Shown here: positions 1 to 9,100 of the stretch, one piece after another
How the letters are laid out: each line of letters opens with the position of its first letter
Numbering within the stretch: position 1 is the first letter of the stretch
Assembly: GCF_013284055.1 (NCBI RefSeq)
Contig: NZ_CP054143.1
Span: forward strand, 1,674,001 to 1,738,000
Length of the DNA stretch: 64,000 bases
DNA from: Deefgea piscis
GTDB taxonomy: Bacteria; Pseudomonadota; Gammaproteobacteria; Burkholderiales; Chitinibacteraceae
Direction: 5' to 3'
The notes under the pieces: generated by a model
What the model saw: only the letters and a program-made list of their open reading frames with translations
What the model was told of the DNA's origin: nothing
Database searches by the model: none
Translations under genes and position numbers: made by a program

Positions 1-1
1 T

Positions 2-205
2 TTGACCTTGAAAAAAGAAGCGCCGCAATGGGCCACATTACTGCCAACCTTACCGCGTAAGCTTAATGAAGTACTGAATCAAAACCACACCGAATTATTG
101 CTTACCGGTTATCGCGGCCTGATGTGGGAGCAAAAAAAGCGCAATGCGATTCTGGCGGTGATTGCCGCGTTGTTGGCGGGTATTTTGCTCACAATATGGT
201 GGTAA
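2..205 (+). CDS. ubiB: UbiB ubiquinone biosynthesis kinase-like protein, 3' end only
   Basis: Only the last 67 codons are in the window; the reading frame is open to its left edge, so the start is missing. The visible part has a charged amphipathic stretch followed by a hydrophobic segment of about 18 residues ending in Trp-Trp, which fits the C-terminal membrane anchor of UbiB. UbiB is an atypical ABC1/ADCK-type kinase needed for ubiquinone synthesis and acts at the inner membrane. No catalytic motif is visible because the kinase domain lies outside the window. The assignment rests on the tail alone (Leu-Pro rich stretch, then anchor), so another ABC1-family protein is possible. A hairpin follows the stop codon. 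Confidence 0.6.
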   Translation: MTLKKEAPQWATLLPTLPRKLNEVLNQNHTELLLTGYRGLMWEQKKRNAILAVIAALLAGILLTIWW

Positions 206-210
206 GTTTA

Positions 211-247
211 AGCAGAAATCATCGTAGCTGACACGATAATTTCTGCT
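211..247 (+). terminator. Hairpin after ubiB
   Basis: A 15-bp stem with one C/A mismatch (211-225 with 233-247) and a 7-nt loop starts six bases after the ubiB stop codon. There is no T-run after it, so it is not a classic intrinsic terminator. It may stabilise the 3' end of the mRNA or act with Rho. Confidence 0.4.
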
Positions 248-250
248 ATA

Positions 251-286
251 CCTAATGTCTAGCCAGTGATGGCTTTACATTAGGAG
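251..286 (+). promoter_or_regulatory. Hairpin overlapping the ribosome-binding site of the SYLF gene
   Basis: CCTAATGT (251-258) pairs with ACATTAGG (277-284), and inside it AGCCA (261-265) pairs with TGGCT (270-274) around a GTGA loop. The two stems are separated only by a symmetric 2-nt internal loop. The last AGG of the outer stem is part of the AGGAG (282-286) that precedes the ATG at 295. If it folds in the mRNA, the ribosome-binding site would be partly hidden. That role is an inference. Confidence 0.5.
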
Positions 287-294
287 TTTTGATC

Positions 295-900
295 ATGCGG
301 ATGAAGCAGCTCATATTCGTCAGCGGCTTGATGCTAGCAAGTAGTGTGTTGTTGGCCCAAACGATGCCTGGCCCACAAGGCGAGCCTGCTGCGGGCCAAG
401 TTCAACTCACACCCGCACAGCAGCGTGCCGCCATTCAAAAACACACCCAAGCCACACTCAACGAAGTCTACAAATTATATCCCGATGCTCAAGCGCAAAT
501 TGCCAAAGCCGCAGGCTATGCCGTGTTCCAAACTGGTGGGGTACAGCTGGTCCTGCTTGGCGCAGGTGCTGGTGATGGGATGGCCGTTTCAGGCAAAAAA
601 ATAGTTTATATGAAAATGGTATTGGCTAAAGCAGGCCTTGGTTTCGGGATTAAAGAAACACGACAAGTATTTGTTTTTTCGACCGCGAAAGCATTCCAAC
701 AATTTATCAATAAAGGTTGGACTGGCTCTGCTGAAGCGACATTAGCTGCGAAAGCCGACGAGAGCGGCAAAGCGATTTCTGGCGCCAGACATTTAGGTAA
801 AGGGGTGTATTTTTATCAATTCACCGAAGCTGGATTAACCGCAGAAGCCACGGTGGTTGGCTCTAAATACTATCAAGACGCGGCATTAAATTCGAAGTAA
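295..900 (+). CDS. Secreted lipid-binding SYLF-domain (YSC84-like) protein
   Basis: This encodes about 201 residues. An N-terminal signal peptide runs to roughly residue 21 (hydrophobic core ending near LLAQT). A Pro/Gly/Gln-rich linker follows, then a SYLF-like domain with the typical GYAVFQTGG strand and several Gly-rich turns. SYLF domains bind phosphoinositides in eukaryotes; in bacteria the family is periplasmic or surface-bound and its role is mostly unknown. ATG 295 was chosen because AGGAG lies 8 nt upstream; an in-frame TTG at 289 and an ATG at 301 fit the spacing less well. The gene stands alone between ubiB and the tolC-like gene, and its ribosome-binding site is part of a hairpin. 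Confidence 0.75.
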   Translation: MRMKQLIFVSGLMLASSVLLAQTMPGPQGEPAAGQVQLTPAQQRAAIQKHTQATLNEVYKLYPDAQAQIAKAAGYAVFQTGGVQLVLLGAGAGDGMAVSGKKIVYMKMVLAKAGLGFGIKETRQVFVFSTAKAFQQFINKGWTGSAEATLAAKADESGKAISGARHLGKGVYFYQFTEAGLTAEATVVGSKYYQDAALNSK

Positions 901-1087
901 AGAATGAATAGAGACGAGGGCTGTCGCGTCATCTAACTTTGCCTACCTTACTTCGCCAATAAATTACCGACCATCCTAGAAATCTTGTTCTCGAAATGCG
1001 CTTGGTCTTAAGTACCCACAAAAGAATAGACTTGAAAGAATTAAATCAGATGCTGCTGACAGGGAGTTGTTAGTGAGGAGTTAAAGC

Positions 1088-2398
1088 ATGAATAAATCAA
1101 AAGTGTTTATGGCGGTAATGACGAGTTTTGCATCAATAGTTTATGCCGCACCATTACCACAAGTGGTTGAAAGCTTACTACAAACCAGTCCTGATATTTT
1201 GATCGATTCGGCCAACCGTAAAGCCAGTAATTACGCCGTTGAACAAGCAAAATCAGCTTATTATCCGCAAGTGGATTTGTCTGCAGGGATAGGGCGAGAA
1301 TACGATAAAAACCTGGCCACTCGCGTGGCCTTTAATGACAGAGGAACGAGTTTTACTCGGCGTGATGCAGAGGCTTTGCTGACGCAAATGCTATTTGATG
1401 CACAAGGCACCGCCAGTGAAGTCGCTCGTCAGCGGGCACGTCAGTTTGGCGCAGCGAATCGCTTAGCGAGTACTTCAGAGGATATTGCATTAAAAACTAC
1501 CGAATCTTATTTGGATGTTTTGCAAGCCCAAGCTTTATTGGCTTTAACGCAAGCTAATTTAGCCACGCATGAAAGTACGTCCGAGCAAGTTAAATTACGC
1601 ACCGCAGGTGGATTTGGTCGAAAGTCAGACGATGAGCAAATCAATGCGCGGGTCGCCTTGGCAAAAGCCAATGTGGCCGCAGCGCAGTCTAGTCTGAATG
1701 AAGCCAAGATTGCCTATGTTCGTTTTGTTGGCGAAGCACCACAAGATTTAGTTCGCCCTGAAGCACCACAAGACTTGCCTAATCATCCCGATTTAGTTGG
1801 GGATTGGGCGGTGGCTGGCAATCGTTTATTACAAGCTGCCAAATCAGACGTTGATGGTGCTCGGGCTCAATTGGGAATTGCTAAGTCGCAAATGTATCCC
1901 CGCGTTAATTTAGAGGCTGGGGCGACTTATAGTAATTCATTAGATGGGCTTTCTTTTGAAGGTGCTAGCCGAGTTTATGGCATGGTTAGAATGCGTTATG
2001 CCTTTAAAAGTGGTGCTGATCAACAACGAGTCGCTGAGACAACTGAACTCACTTATGCCGCACAAGAGTTAGCGCGGCGGGTTGAGCGTCAGGTACGACA
2101 AAATGCAAGTTTATCGTGGAACTCAATGCAGATCGCCAAAGAGCGAATTCCTGAACTGACAAAATATGCAGAGTCGAGCAAATTAGCACGAGATGAATAC
2201 AGTAAGCAGTTCTCTTTGGGACAGCGCTCTTTGCTGGATTTACTCGATGGCGAAAATGAATATTTCACTGCTAGTCGTGATTTGGTGATCGGGCAATTTG
2301 ATGAATTACGGGCTCGATTTAGATTGCTCGCCGATGGGAATCAATTACTAAAAACGTTGGGTGTTACGCCATTGGATGGCACTTTATTGCCCGAGTAG
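1088..2398 (+). CDS. TolC-family outer-membrane channel of the type I adhesin exporter (LapE-like)
   Basis: This 436-residue protein has a signal peptide ending near YAA (residues 19-21), then the TolC pattern of two similar halves of long amphipathic helices with short beta regions (for example SAYYPQVDLSAG and the later QMYPRVNLEAGATY). TolC-family proteins form trimeric channels from the outer membrane through the periplasm. A good ribosome-binding site (GAGGAG) lies 7 nt before the ATG. It sits upstream of lapB- and lapC-like genes, so it is probably the outer-membrane part (LapE/AggA role) of the exporter for the adhesin at 6152-11566. A strong hairpin after the stop separates it from lapB, so the three exporter genes may not be one simple operon. 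Confidence 0.88.
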   Translation: MNKSKVFMAVMTSFASIVYAAPLPQVVESLLQTSPDILIDSANRKASNYAVEQAKSAYYPQVDLSAGIGREYDKNLATRVAFNDRGTSFTRRDAEALLTQMLFDAQGTASEVARQRARQFGAANRLASTSEDIALKTTESYLDVLQAQALLALTQANLATHESTSEQVKLRTAGGFGRKSDDEQINARVALAKANVAAAQSSLNEAKIAYVRFVGEAPQDLVRPEAPQDLPNHPDLVGDWAVAGNRLLQAAKSDVDGARAQLGIAKSQMYPRVNLEAGATYSNSLDGLSFEGASRVYGMVRMRYAFKSGADQQRVAETTELTYAAQELARRVERQVRQNASLSWNSMQIAKERIPELTKYAESSKLARDEYSKQFSLGQRSLLDLLDGENEYFTASRDLVIGQFDELRARFRLLADGNQLLKTLGVTPLDGTLLPE

Positions 2399-2425
2399 GC
2401 GTAGATCTGTGTTTTGTTGGCCTAT

Positions 2426-2471
2426 AAAATATTGAGCGTCATTTGCTTAAACTTAAGACGCTCAATATTTT
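2426..2471 (+). terminator. Intrinsic terminator after the tolC-like gene
   Basis: A perfect 15-bp stem (2426-2440 with 2457-2471) with a 16-nt loop ends in TTTT. The stem begins with AAAA, so it could work in both directions. It lies 28 bases after the stop codon. Confidence 0.8.
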
Positions 2472-2561
2472 ACGCAATGCTCAATCATCTTGGTGCTAAC
2501 GCCAATCGAAGCACAGTTGACCCTTTATTTTCTGAATGGCTCTATCTAATGGACGTGTGCC

Positions 2562-4736
2562 GTGGATACCAATTCTGCAGAATTTACCACTCATGAGTCA
2601 GCGATTCCACATACCGCTTTTATCCCTAACGATCCGCTCACCACCTGCTTAATTCAACTAACTCGTTTTTATCACCGACCCTTTTCTGCGCAAACGCTAA
2701 CCAGTGGATTGCCATTGCAAGGCAATCGCTTAAGTGCTGTTTTGTTTGCACGCGCGGCGTCACGCGCGGGTTTGAACGCGCGTTTACAACGTAGAGCACT
2801 CAGTGATATTCCTGAGCTAGCTTTGCCCGTTGTGATTTTATTGAAAGATGGCGGCGCATGCGTTGCCATTGAACGCGAGGACACGCGCTGGAAAATTTTA
2901 GAGGCTGAGTCTTCTGGTGGTGAGCAATGGATTGAGGCAGAGCAGCTTGAAGCGTTGTATTGCGGTTTTGTCATTTTTGTAAAACCGAGTTTTCAATTTG
3001 ATAGTCGTACTCAAAAAAAACACATTCCACGTGCCGAGCATTGGTTTTGGAGTAGTTTGCGACTTTGCTATCCACTGTATAGCCATGTCTTACTGGCCGC
3101 GGGTTTGATTAATTTATTCGCTTTAATTTTGCCGCTGTTTACGATGAATGTGTATGACCGCGTGGTTCCCAATCAAATTTATGACACTTTATGGGTACTG
3201 GCGATTGGCGTTATTTTATTATTGGTTTTTGATTTTATTATTAAAGTTTTACGTGCTTATTATATTGATTTAGCCGGAAAACGAATTGATGTGATGTTAT
3301 CTGCGCAAATTTTTGAGCATGTTTTGAGTTTGAAAACCACGTCACGCCCTAATTCATTAGGCACGATGGTGAGTCATTTTCAAGAGTTTGAAGGCTTTCG
3401 GGATTTTATTACTTCAGCAACGATTACGGTGATTGTTGATATTCCATTTGTGATTTTATTTTTATTGGTTATTTTCTGGCTCGGTGGCTGGCTAGTATTG
3501 ATTCCTATTGTATGTATTCCATTAATTGTGGGTTTAAGTTTGATATTGCAGCGTCCGTTGGGTGAAATTATTCAACAAAGTTTTCGCGTTGCAGCACAAA
3601 AACAAGCCAGTTTAATTGAAACATTAGCTGGAATTGAAAGTATTAAATCCTGTAATGCCGAAAGTATTGCGCAAACCCGCTGGGAAAAAATTATTGGTGA
3701 ATTTGGTCATTTGGCGGTTCGTTCTCGCGGATTTTCTTCATTGATCATGATTCAAGCGAGTTTTATTCAACAAATCGCCACAGTAGCAATGGTGATCGCG
3801 GGAGTATATTTAATTGGGGCTCATGAATTAACCGTCGGTGGCTTGATTGCATGTAATTTATTATTAGGGCGTGCTTTAAGTCCATTTGCGCAAGTGGCGA
3901 GTTTAATCAGTCGTTATCATCAGGCGCGTGCGGGCTTAAATGGCATGGAGCAGGTGATGCAATTAGATATTGAGCGCCCGAAGGGGCAAGATTTTGTGCA
4001 TCGGCCTGATTTTCGTGGCGATATTGAATTTAGAAATGTGAGCTTTTCTTATCCCGGTGAAGATGTATTGGCGCTGGATAATATTTCATTTCATATCTCT
4101 GCCGGAGAGCGAGTTGGCATTATTGGTCGAATCGGTTCGGGCAAAAGTACCATAGAAAAAATGATTCTTGGTTTTCATGAGCCTACGCGCGGTGCGGTTT
4201 GGGTTGATGGCGTAGATGTACGCCAAATTGATCCCGCGCAGCTTAGGCATAATATTGCTTACGTTCCGGAAAATGTGTTTTTGTTCCATGGATCGGTAAA
4301 AGACAATATTGTGTTAGCTGCGCCGTATATTGATGATGCAATGATGCTCGATGCGGCCAATATTGCAGGGGTGACTGAATTTGTGAGTCGGCATCCTAAA
4401 GGCTTTGATATGCCGGTCGGAGAGCGAGGCATTGGCCTCTCTGGCGGGCAACGACAAACGATTGGCATTGCCCGTGCCTTATTACTTAATCCTGCTATTT
4501 ATGTTTTTGATGAAGTCTCGAGTGCATTAGATAACCGTAGTGAAGAGCAATTTAAACAGCGTTTTGCGCATCGTTTAGACAAAAATCACACCTTGTTATT
4601 GATTACGCATCGGATGTCGATGCTCAGCTTGGTCGATCGATTAATGGTGCTCGACAGTGGTCGTTTAATTGCCGATGGGCCTAAGGCTGATGTACTCGCC
4701 ATGTTGGCAGGGGGTAAACTTCATGCCGAAAAATAA
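2562..4736 (+). CDS. lapB: Type I secretion ABC transporter permease/ATPase, LapB-like
   Basis: This 724-residue protein has a C39-peptidase-like domain at about residues 25-145, a six-helix membrane domain at about 160-450 and an ATPase domain at the C-terminus. Walker A is GRIGSGKST (522-530), the signature LSGGQ (626-630) and Walker B IYVFDE (646-651). In the N-terminal domain the peptidase Cys and His are not visible: the usual DCG position reads DPL. This matches LapB/HlyB-type exporters that hold, but do not cleave, their substrate. The GTG start has only a weak ribosome-binding site, but no better in-frame start is close. The next gene overlaps its 3' end by 14 bp, pointing to translational coupling. 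The substrate is very likely the adhesin encoded convergently at 6152-11566. Confidence 0.92.
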   Translation: MDTNSAEFTTHESAIPHTAFIPNDPLTTCLIQLTRFYHRPFSAQTLTSGLPLQGNRLSAVLFARAASRAGLNARLQRRALSDIPELALPVVILLKDGGACVAIEREDTRWKILEAESSGGEQWIEAEQLEALYCGFVIFVKPSFQFDSRTQKKHIPRAEHWFWSSLRLCYPLYSHVLLAAGLINLFALILPLFTMNVYDRVVPNQIYDTLWVLAIGVILLLVFDFIIKVLRAYYIDLAGKRIDVMLSAQIFEHVLSLKTTSRPNSLGTMVSHFQEFEGFRDFITSATITVIVDIPFVILFLLVIFWLGGWLVLIPIVCIPLIVGLSLILQRPLGEIIQQSFRVAAQKQASLIETLAGIESIKSCNAESIAQTRWEKIIGEFGHLAVRSRGFSSLIMIQASFIQQIATVAMVIAGVYLIGAHELTVGGLIACNLLLGRALSPFAQVASLISRYHQARAGLNGMEQVMQLDIERPKGQDFVHRPDFRGDIEFRNVSFSYPGEDVLALDNISFHISAGERVGIIGRIGSGKSTIEKMILGFHEPTRGAVWVDGVDVRQIDPAQLRHNIAYVPENVFLFHGSVKDNIVLAAPYIDDAMMLDAANIAGVTEFVSRHPKGFDMPVGERGIGLSGGQRQTIGIARALLLNPAIYVFDEVSSALDNRSEEQFKQRFAHRLDKNHTLLLITHRMSMLSLVDRLMVLDSGRLIADGPKADVLAMLAGGKLHAEK

Positions 4737-6057
4737 GCCGATCAAACGGGATGACCTGCATTTTTTAGATGATGGTGCCGCCGCTATCTATGGTGAGTCG
4801 ACTCGACACGCTAATATTTTGCTTTATGTCTGTTCGGCATTGCTATTACTGCTGATTATATGGGCCATTTTTGCCGAAATCGATCAAGTCACGGTGGCTG
4901 AAGGCAAGGTGATTCCGTCAAGCCAGATCCAAATCATTCAGAATTTAGAAGGCGGAATTGTCGCGTCGATTCCAGTTAAAGTCGGCGAAATTGTCCGCAA
5001 AGGGCAGGTTTTGATGAAGTTGGATGAGAAGCGTTTTTCATCCTCTTTAGAAGAAAGCACGGTCAAGCACGATGCCCTCGAAGCCAAAATGGCGCGATTG
5101 ACCGCAGAGGCCAATGGTACGGCCTTTGAGCCGCCTGCCGATTTATTAAAAAAAAATCCACAAGTGATTGCCGCAGAGCAGCAACTGTTTGCCGCAAGAC
5201 GGCGCGAACTTGAATCGTCGGTGGCGATTTTGCAAAGTGAGGCTGCTCAGCGTGCACATGAAGTTGAAGCCATGCGGGCAAAAGTCGCTAAGTTAGAAGC
5301 GGGTTTGAAGTTAGCCAATGCTGAATATGAAATGAGTAAGCCATTGGCTGAAAAAAATGTAATTTCTCAAATCGATTTTATGCACTTGCAACGGCAAATT
5401 AGCGATTTAAAAGGAGAAATTAATGAGGCCAAATTATCCATTCCTCGTTTGCAAAGTAGCTTGAGTGAAACCAATGGCAAGATAGCCGGCGTGCGCGCCA
5501 AAGCCATTGCCGACGCCGGTAATGAATTGTCTTTGGTCAAAGCTGAATTTGGGAGTACCGCAGCCACTACTGTTGCACTGAATGATCGCTTTGAGCGAAC
5601 CACGATTCGAGCACCATTAGATGGCATCGTTAAATTAATTAAAGTGAATACCGTCGGCGGCGTGTTGCAGCCCGGTATGGATGTGATGGAGATCGTGCCA
5701 TTAGAAGATAATCTTTTGGTTGAGGCCAAAATTCGTCCTTCAGATATTGGCTTTCTGCGACCAGGGCAAGATGCCACCGTGAAACTCACCGCATATGACT
5801 TTGCCATTTATGGTGGTTTAGATGCTGATGTAGAAACCATTACTGCTGATTCGGTGGTTGATGAGGCTAAAAAAGAGAGTTTTTATTTAATTCGAGTACG
5901 CACGCGCAGCAATCATCTTGGCCAAGGTCAGCATGCTTTAGCGATTATTCCCGGCATGCTGTCTACCGTCCATATCCGCACCGGTAAAAAAACGGTCATG
6001 CAGTATTTAATGAAGCCGATAGTGAAGGCGAGAGACGAAGCTTTACGTGAGCGATAG
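4723..6057 (+). CDS. lapC: HlyD-family membrane fusion protein of the type I exporter, LapC-like
   Basis: This 444-residue protein has a short cytoplasmic N-terminus, one membrane segment (about residues 31-51), a lipoyl/barrel-sandwich half (VIPSSQIQIIQNLEGGIV), a long coiled coil (about 110-290) and a beta-barrel C-terminal part (TTIRAPLDGIVKLIKVNT). The protein links the inner-membrane ABC transporter to the TolC channel. The ATG at 4723 was chosen because AGGGGG lies 8 nt upstream and the protein then starts with the usual short polar leader; a more upstream ATG at 4669 would add 18 unlikely residues. It overlaps lapB by 14 bp. The strong hairpin after it separates it from the convergent adhesin gene. 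Confidence 0.92.
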   Translation: MPKNKPIKRDDLHFLDDGAAAIYGESTRHANILLYVCSALLLLLIIWAIFAEIDQVTVAEGKVIPSSQIQIIQNLEGGIVASIPVKVGEIVRKGQVLMKLDEKRFSSSLEESTVKHDALEAKMARLTAEANGTAFEPPADLLKKNPQVIAAEQQLFAARRRELESSVAILQSEAAQRAHEVEAMRAKVAKLEAGLKLANAEYEMSKPLAEKNVISQIDFMHLQRQISDLKGEINEAKLSIPRLQSSLSETNGKIAGVRAKAIADAGNELSLVKAEFGSTAATTVALNDRFERTTIRAPLDGIVKLIKVNTVGGVLQPGMDVMEIVPLEDNLLVEAKIRPSDIGFLRPGQDATVKLTAYDFAIYGGLDADVETITADSVVDEAKKESFYLIRVRTRSNHLGQGQHALAIIPGMLSTVHIRTGKKTVMQYLMKPIVKARDEALRER

Positions 6058-6097
6058 ATTGGGTATTGTTATCTGGACTTGGTATTTTAATGGTTAC

Positions 6098-6130
6098 ATG
6101 AATATACCCAGCATTGCTGGGTATATTCAT
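6098..6130. terminator. Bidirectional terminator between lapC and the adhesin gene
   Basis: A 16-bp perfect inverted repeat (6098-6113 with 6115-6130) lies between two convergent stop codons (6057 on + and 6152 on -). Either strand can form it. T-runs are poor on both sides, so efficiency is uncertain. Confidence 0.65.
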
Positions 6131-6151
6131 ATCAGCATGTCATGCCTGTGT

Positions 6152-9100
6152 TTAGTGATGGGTTTGTATTTCACCGTTATTGAGTAAGGTATTGAGTAAA
6201 GTACTTGGGTCGACAGCAACGCCCATGAGTGTAGCAACTTGTACCGCAGGGTTGCCAACGCCACTGCCATCGGCGTCAAACCAGACCTTAGTATTGCCTA
6301 GGCCATCAGATTCAAATTGCAGGAATGCGCCTGCTGCGACGGCATTGCCAGCGACAAAAACGCCTGCTGCAGCACTTGCCCCACTAAGTAAATCGGTAAT
6401 GTCGAGGATGTCGCCACTATTGCTGGTGTTGTTGTTATCAGGTGCTGCTACTTTGAAATCTTGGATCGTATCTGAGTTCGCGGCTAAATTGCCGAGCACA
6501 AATAGGTCTGAGCCATTCCCGCCATTCAAAATATCATGCCCTACGCCGCCGTTGAGTATGTCGTTACCGCGACCGCCAGTGAGCGTGTCATTCCCTGCGC
6601 CACCATTTAAGTTGTCATTGCCCGCTTGCCCGAAAATCTCATCATCACCGCCATTGCCATAGAGTATGTTTTCATTCCCGGATGTGCCATAAATTTGATC
6701 CGCGAGCTCGCTGCCATTGACGGCAATGGCAGGATTACCAGGATCGAATACTTGATATTCAAATGAAACATAGCGCGCCTGTTCGTTCCCGCCTTGAGTG
6801 TCATCGTATTGAATCGTCCAAGTCTCACCAATCGAAGAGGGGTGACCTTGTAAATAACTCGCAAGAGATTGACTTGGATTGCTGGTGTTAACCACAGCAT
6901 CAAAATCAATGGTGGTTTTCATTAAACCGCTGCCACTAGGCGGTGTCCCATCATAAGTCCAAGTGTTGGGATTAGCATCGGCAGTGCTGACAGCTTGGAA
7001 TTTGATGCCATCAACAAAAATATAAATATTAACCTGTGCTTCTAAAGCATTGCCATTTCGATCACCCGAATTAATTTGGAATCCGCCATCTACCACTGGA
7101 TTACTGACTTTGTGATTCCAGCTTTGGAAATTAGTTTTAAGAATCAGCTGTCCAGCACCAGGGTCTGCATTAATTGATTTGACAAAGCCGGCTGAGAGCA
7201 CGCTGCTGGCTTCGGCATTGTGTCCTGAGGTTAAAGGCGCTTTGCCAGAGGAAATTGCCCCCTGTGGACCCGGGGTGGCGGTTTGAAAGACTTCATGCAT
7301 AAACACCGATTGGGTCCATTGATGTATGCCGCCATCATCTGAAACATTGAGTGTTAATGCTAAATTTTGAATATCGTTGATTGGCGCGGTTGGTTTGTAG
7401 AACAAATTGTCGAGCAAGTTAATATTGCTTGCTGCGTCGTAGAGCGTCATGCCTGCACTGACGGCAATCGATGTACTGCCATTAAAGTAATAAACGCCAG
7501 TGGGGACGTTAGCAGCGGTGACAGTTAAATTGTCAGTTGAGTCAACATCGCTAGGTATGTCAACTAACAACGCGTAATAAGGTGCGGATGCCGCTGGCGC
7601 TTGAGTAGGATTGCTCGACATCCAGTTGTGTGTATCGAAAATGACAGGAGCATCATTGACTGGTGTTACGCCAATATTCACCGTCGCGGTCGCTGTGCCA
7701 CCAAAGCCATCGCTCACCGTATAGGTAAAACTGGCTGGACCATGATAATCGGCTGCTGGCGTAAAGACGATTTTTCCATCCACCATCGCCACTGTGCCGT
7801 GCTCGGCGTTTTGCACGCTGGTGATGGTGAGTATGTCTCCATCGATATCGCTGTCATTGGCGAGTAGTAGCGCAGGGTTAATGGTGAGTGGCTTATCTTC
7901 TGGTGTGGTTAAAGCGTCATCCGCTGCGCCGGTACTGTTGTCGTTATTGGGCAAAGGATCATCGTTTTCTGGGATCACGTTAATCGTCACTGTCGCAGTA
8001 GAAGTGCCACCATGACCATCGCTGATGGTATAGGAGAAGCTGGCAATACCATTAAAGTCGGCTGCAGGTGTAAATATAACTTGGCCATTGATGATGCTGA
8101 CTGCGCCATGACTGGCATTTTGTACGCTCACCAGACTTAATGTATCGCCGTCAAGATCATGATCGTTGGCTAATAAAATGGCCGGATTAATCGACAGCGC
8201 TTCATCTTCATGTGTGCTGAGTGGGTCGCCCTCAAGTCCGGTATGGCGATCATTTTCTGCAATGGGTGGATCATTTACTGGTGTCACGCCGATATTCACC
8301 GTCGCGGTGGCGGTGCCGCCGTGGCCATCACTCACGGTATAGGTAAAGCTGGCTGGGCCATGATAATCCGCTGCGGGTGTAAAGACGACTTTGCCATCCA
8401 CAATCGCTACCGTGCCATGCTCGGCGTTTTGTACGCTAATAATCGTCAGCGTATCGCCATCGGGGTCGCTGTCATTGGCGAGTAGTAACGCAGGGTTAAT
8501 GGTAAGTGGCTTATCCTCTGGCGTGGTTAAAGCATCACCAGTGGCACCGGTGCTATTGTCGTTGTTGGCTTTTGGTGCGTCGTTGACCGGTGTAACGCCG
8601 ATATTCACCGTCGCGGTGGCTGTGCCGCCGTGGCCATCGCTCACGGTATAGGTAAAGCTGGCTGGGCCATGATAATCCGCTGCGGGTGTAAAGACGACTT
8701 TGCCATCCACAATCGCCACCGTGCCATGCATGGCGTTTTGTACGCTAATAATCGTCAGCGTATCGCCATCGGGGTCGCTGTCATTAGCGAGTAGTAACGC
8801 AGGGTTAATGGTGAGCGGCTTATCCTCTGGCGTGGTTAAAGCATCACCAGCGGCCCCGGTGCTATTGTCATTATTGGCTTTTGGTGCGTCATTGACGGGT
8901 GTCACGCCGATATTTACGGTTGCCGTAGCTGTGCCGCCGAAGCCATCACTCACGGTGTAAGTAAAACTGGCAGGGCCATTGTAATTGGGGTTCGGGGTGA
9001 AGATCACATTGCCATTAATCAACGCTACGCTGCCGTTGATGGCGTTTTGCACGCTAAGAATCGTTAGTGTGTCGCCATCGATATCGCTGTCATTGGCGAG

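Noticed and set aside
2414-2596. Small open frame of 60 codons between tolC-like gene and lapB.
   Set aside because: It runs through the terminator hairpin at 2426-2471 and overlaps the lapB start in another frame; no ribosome-binding site.
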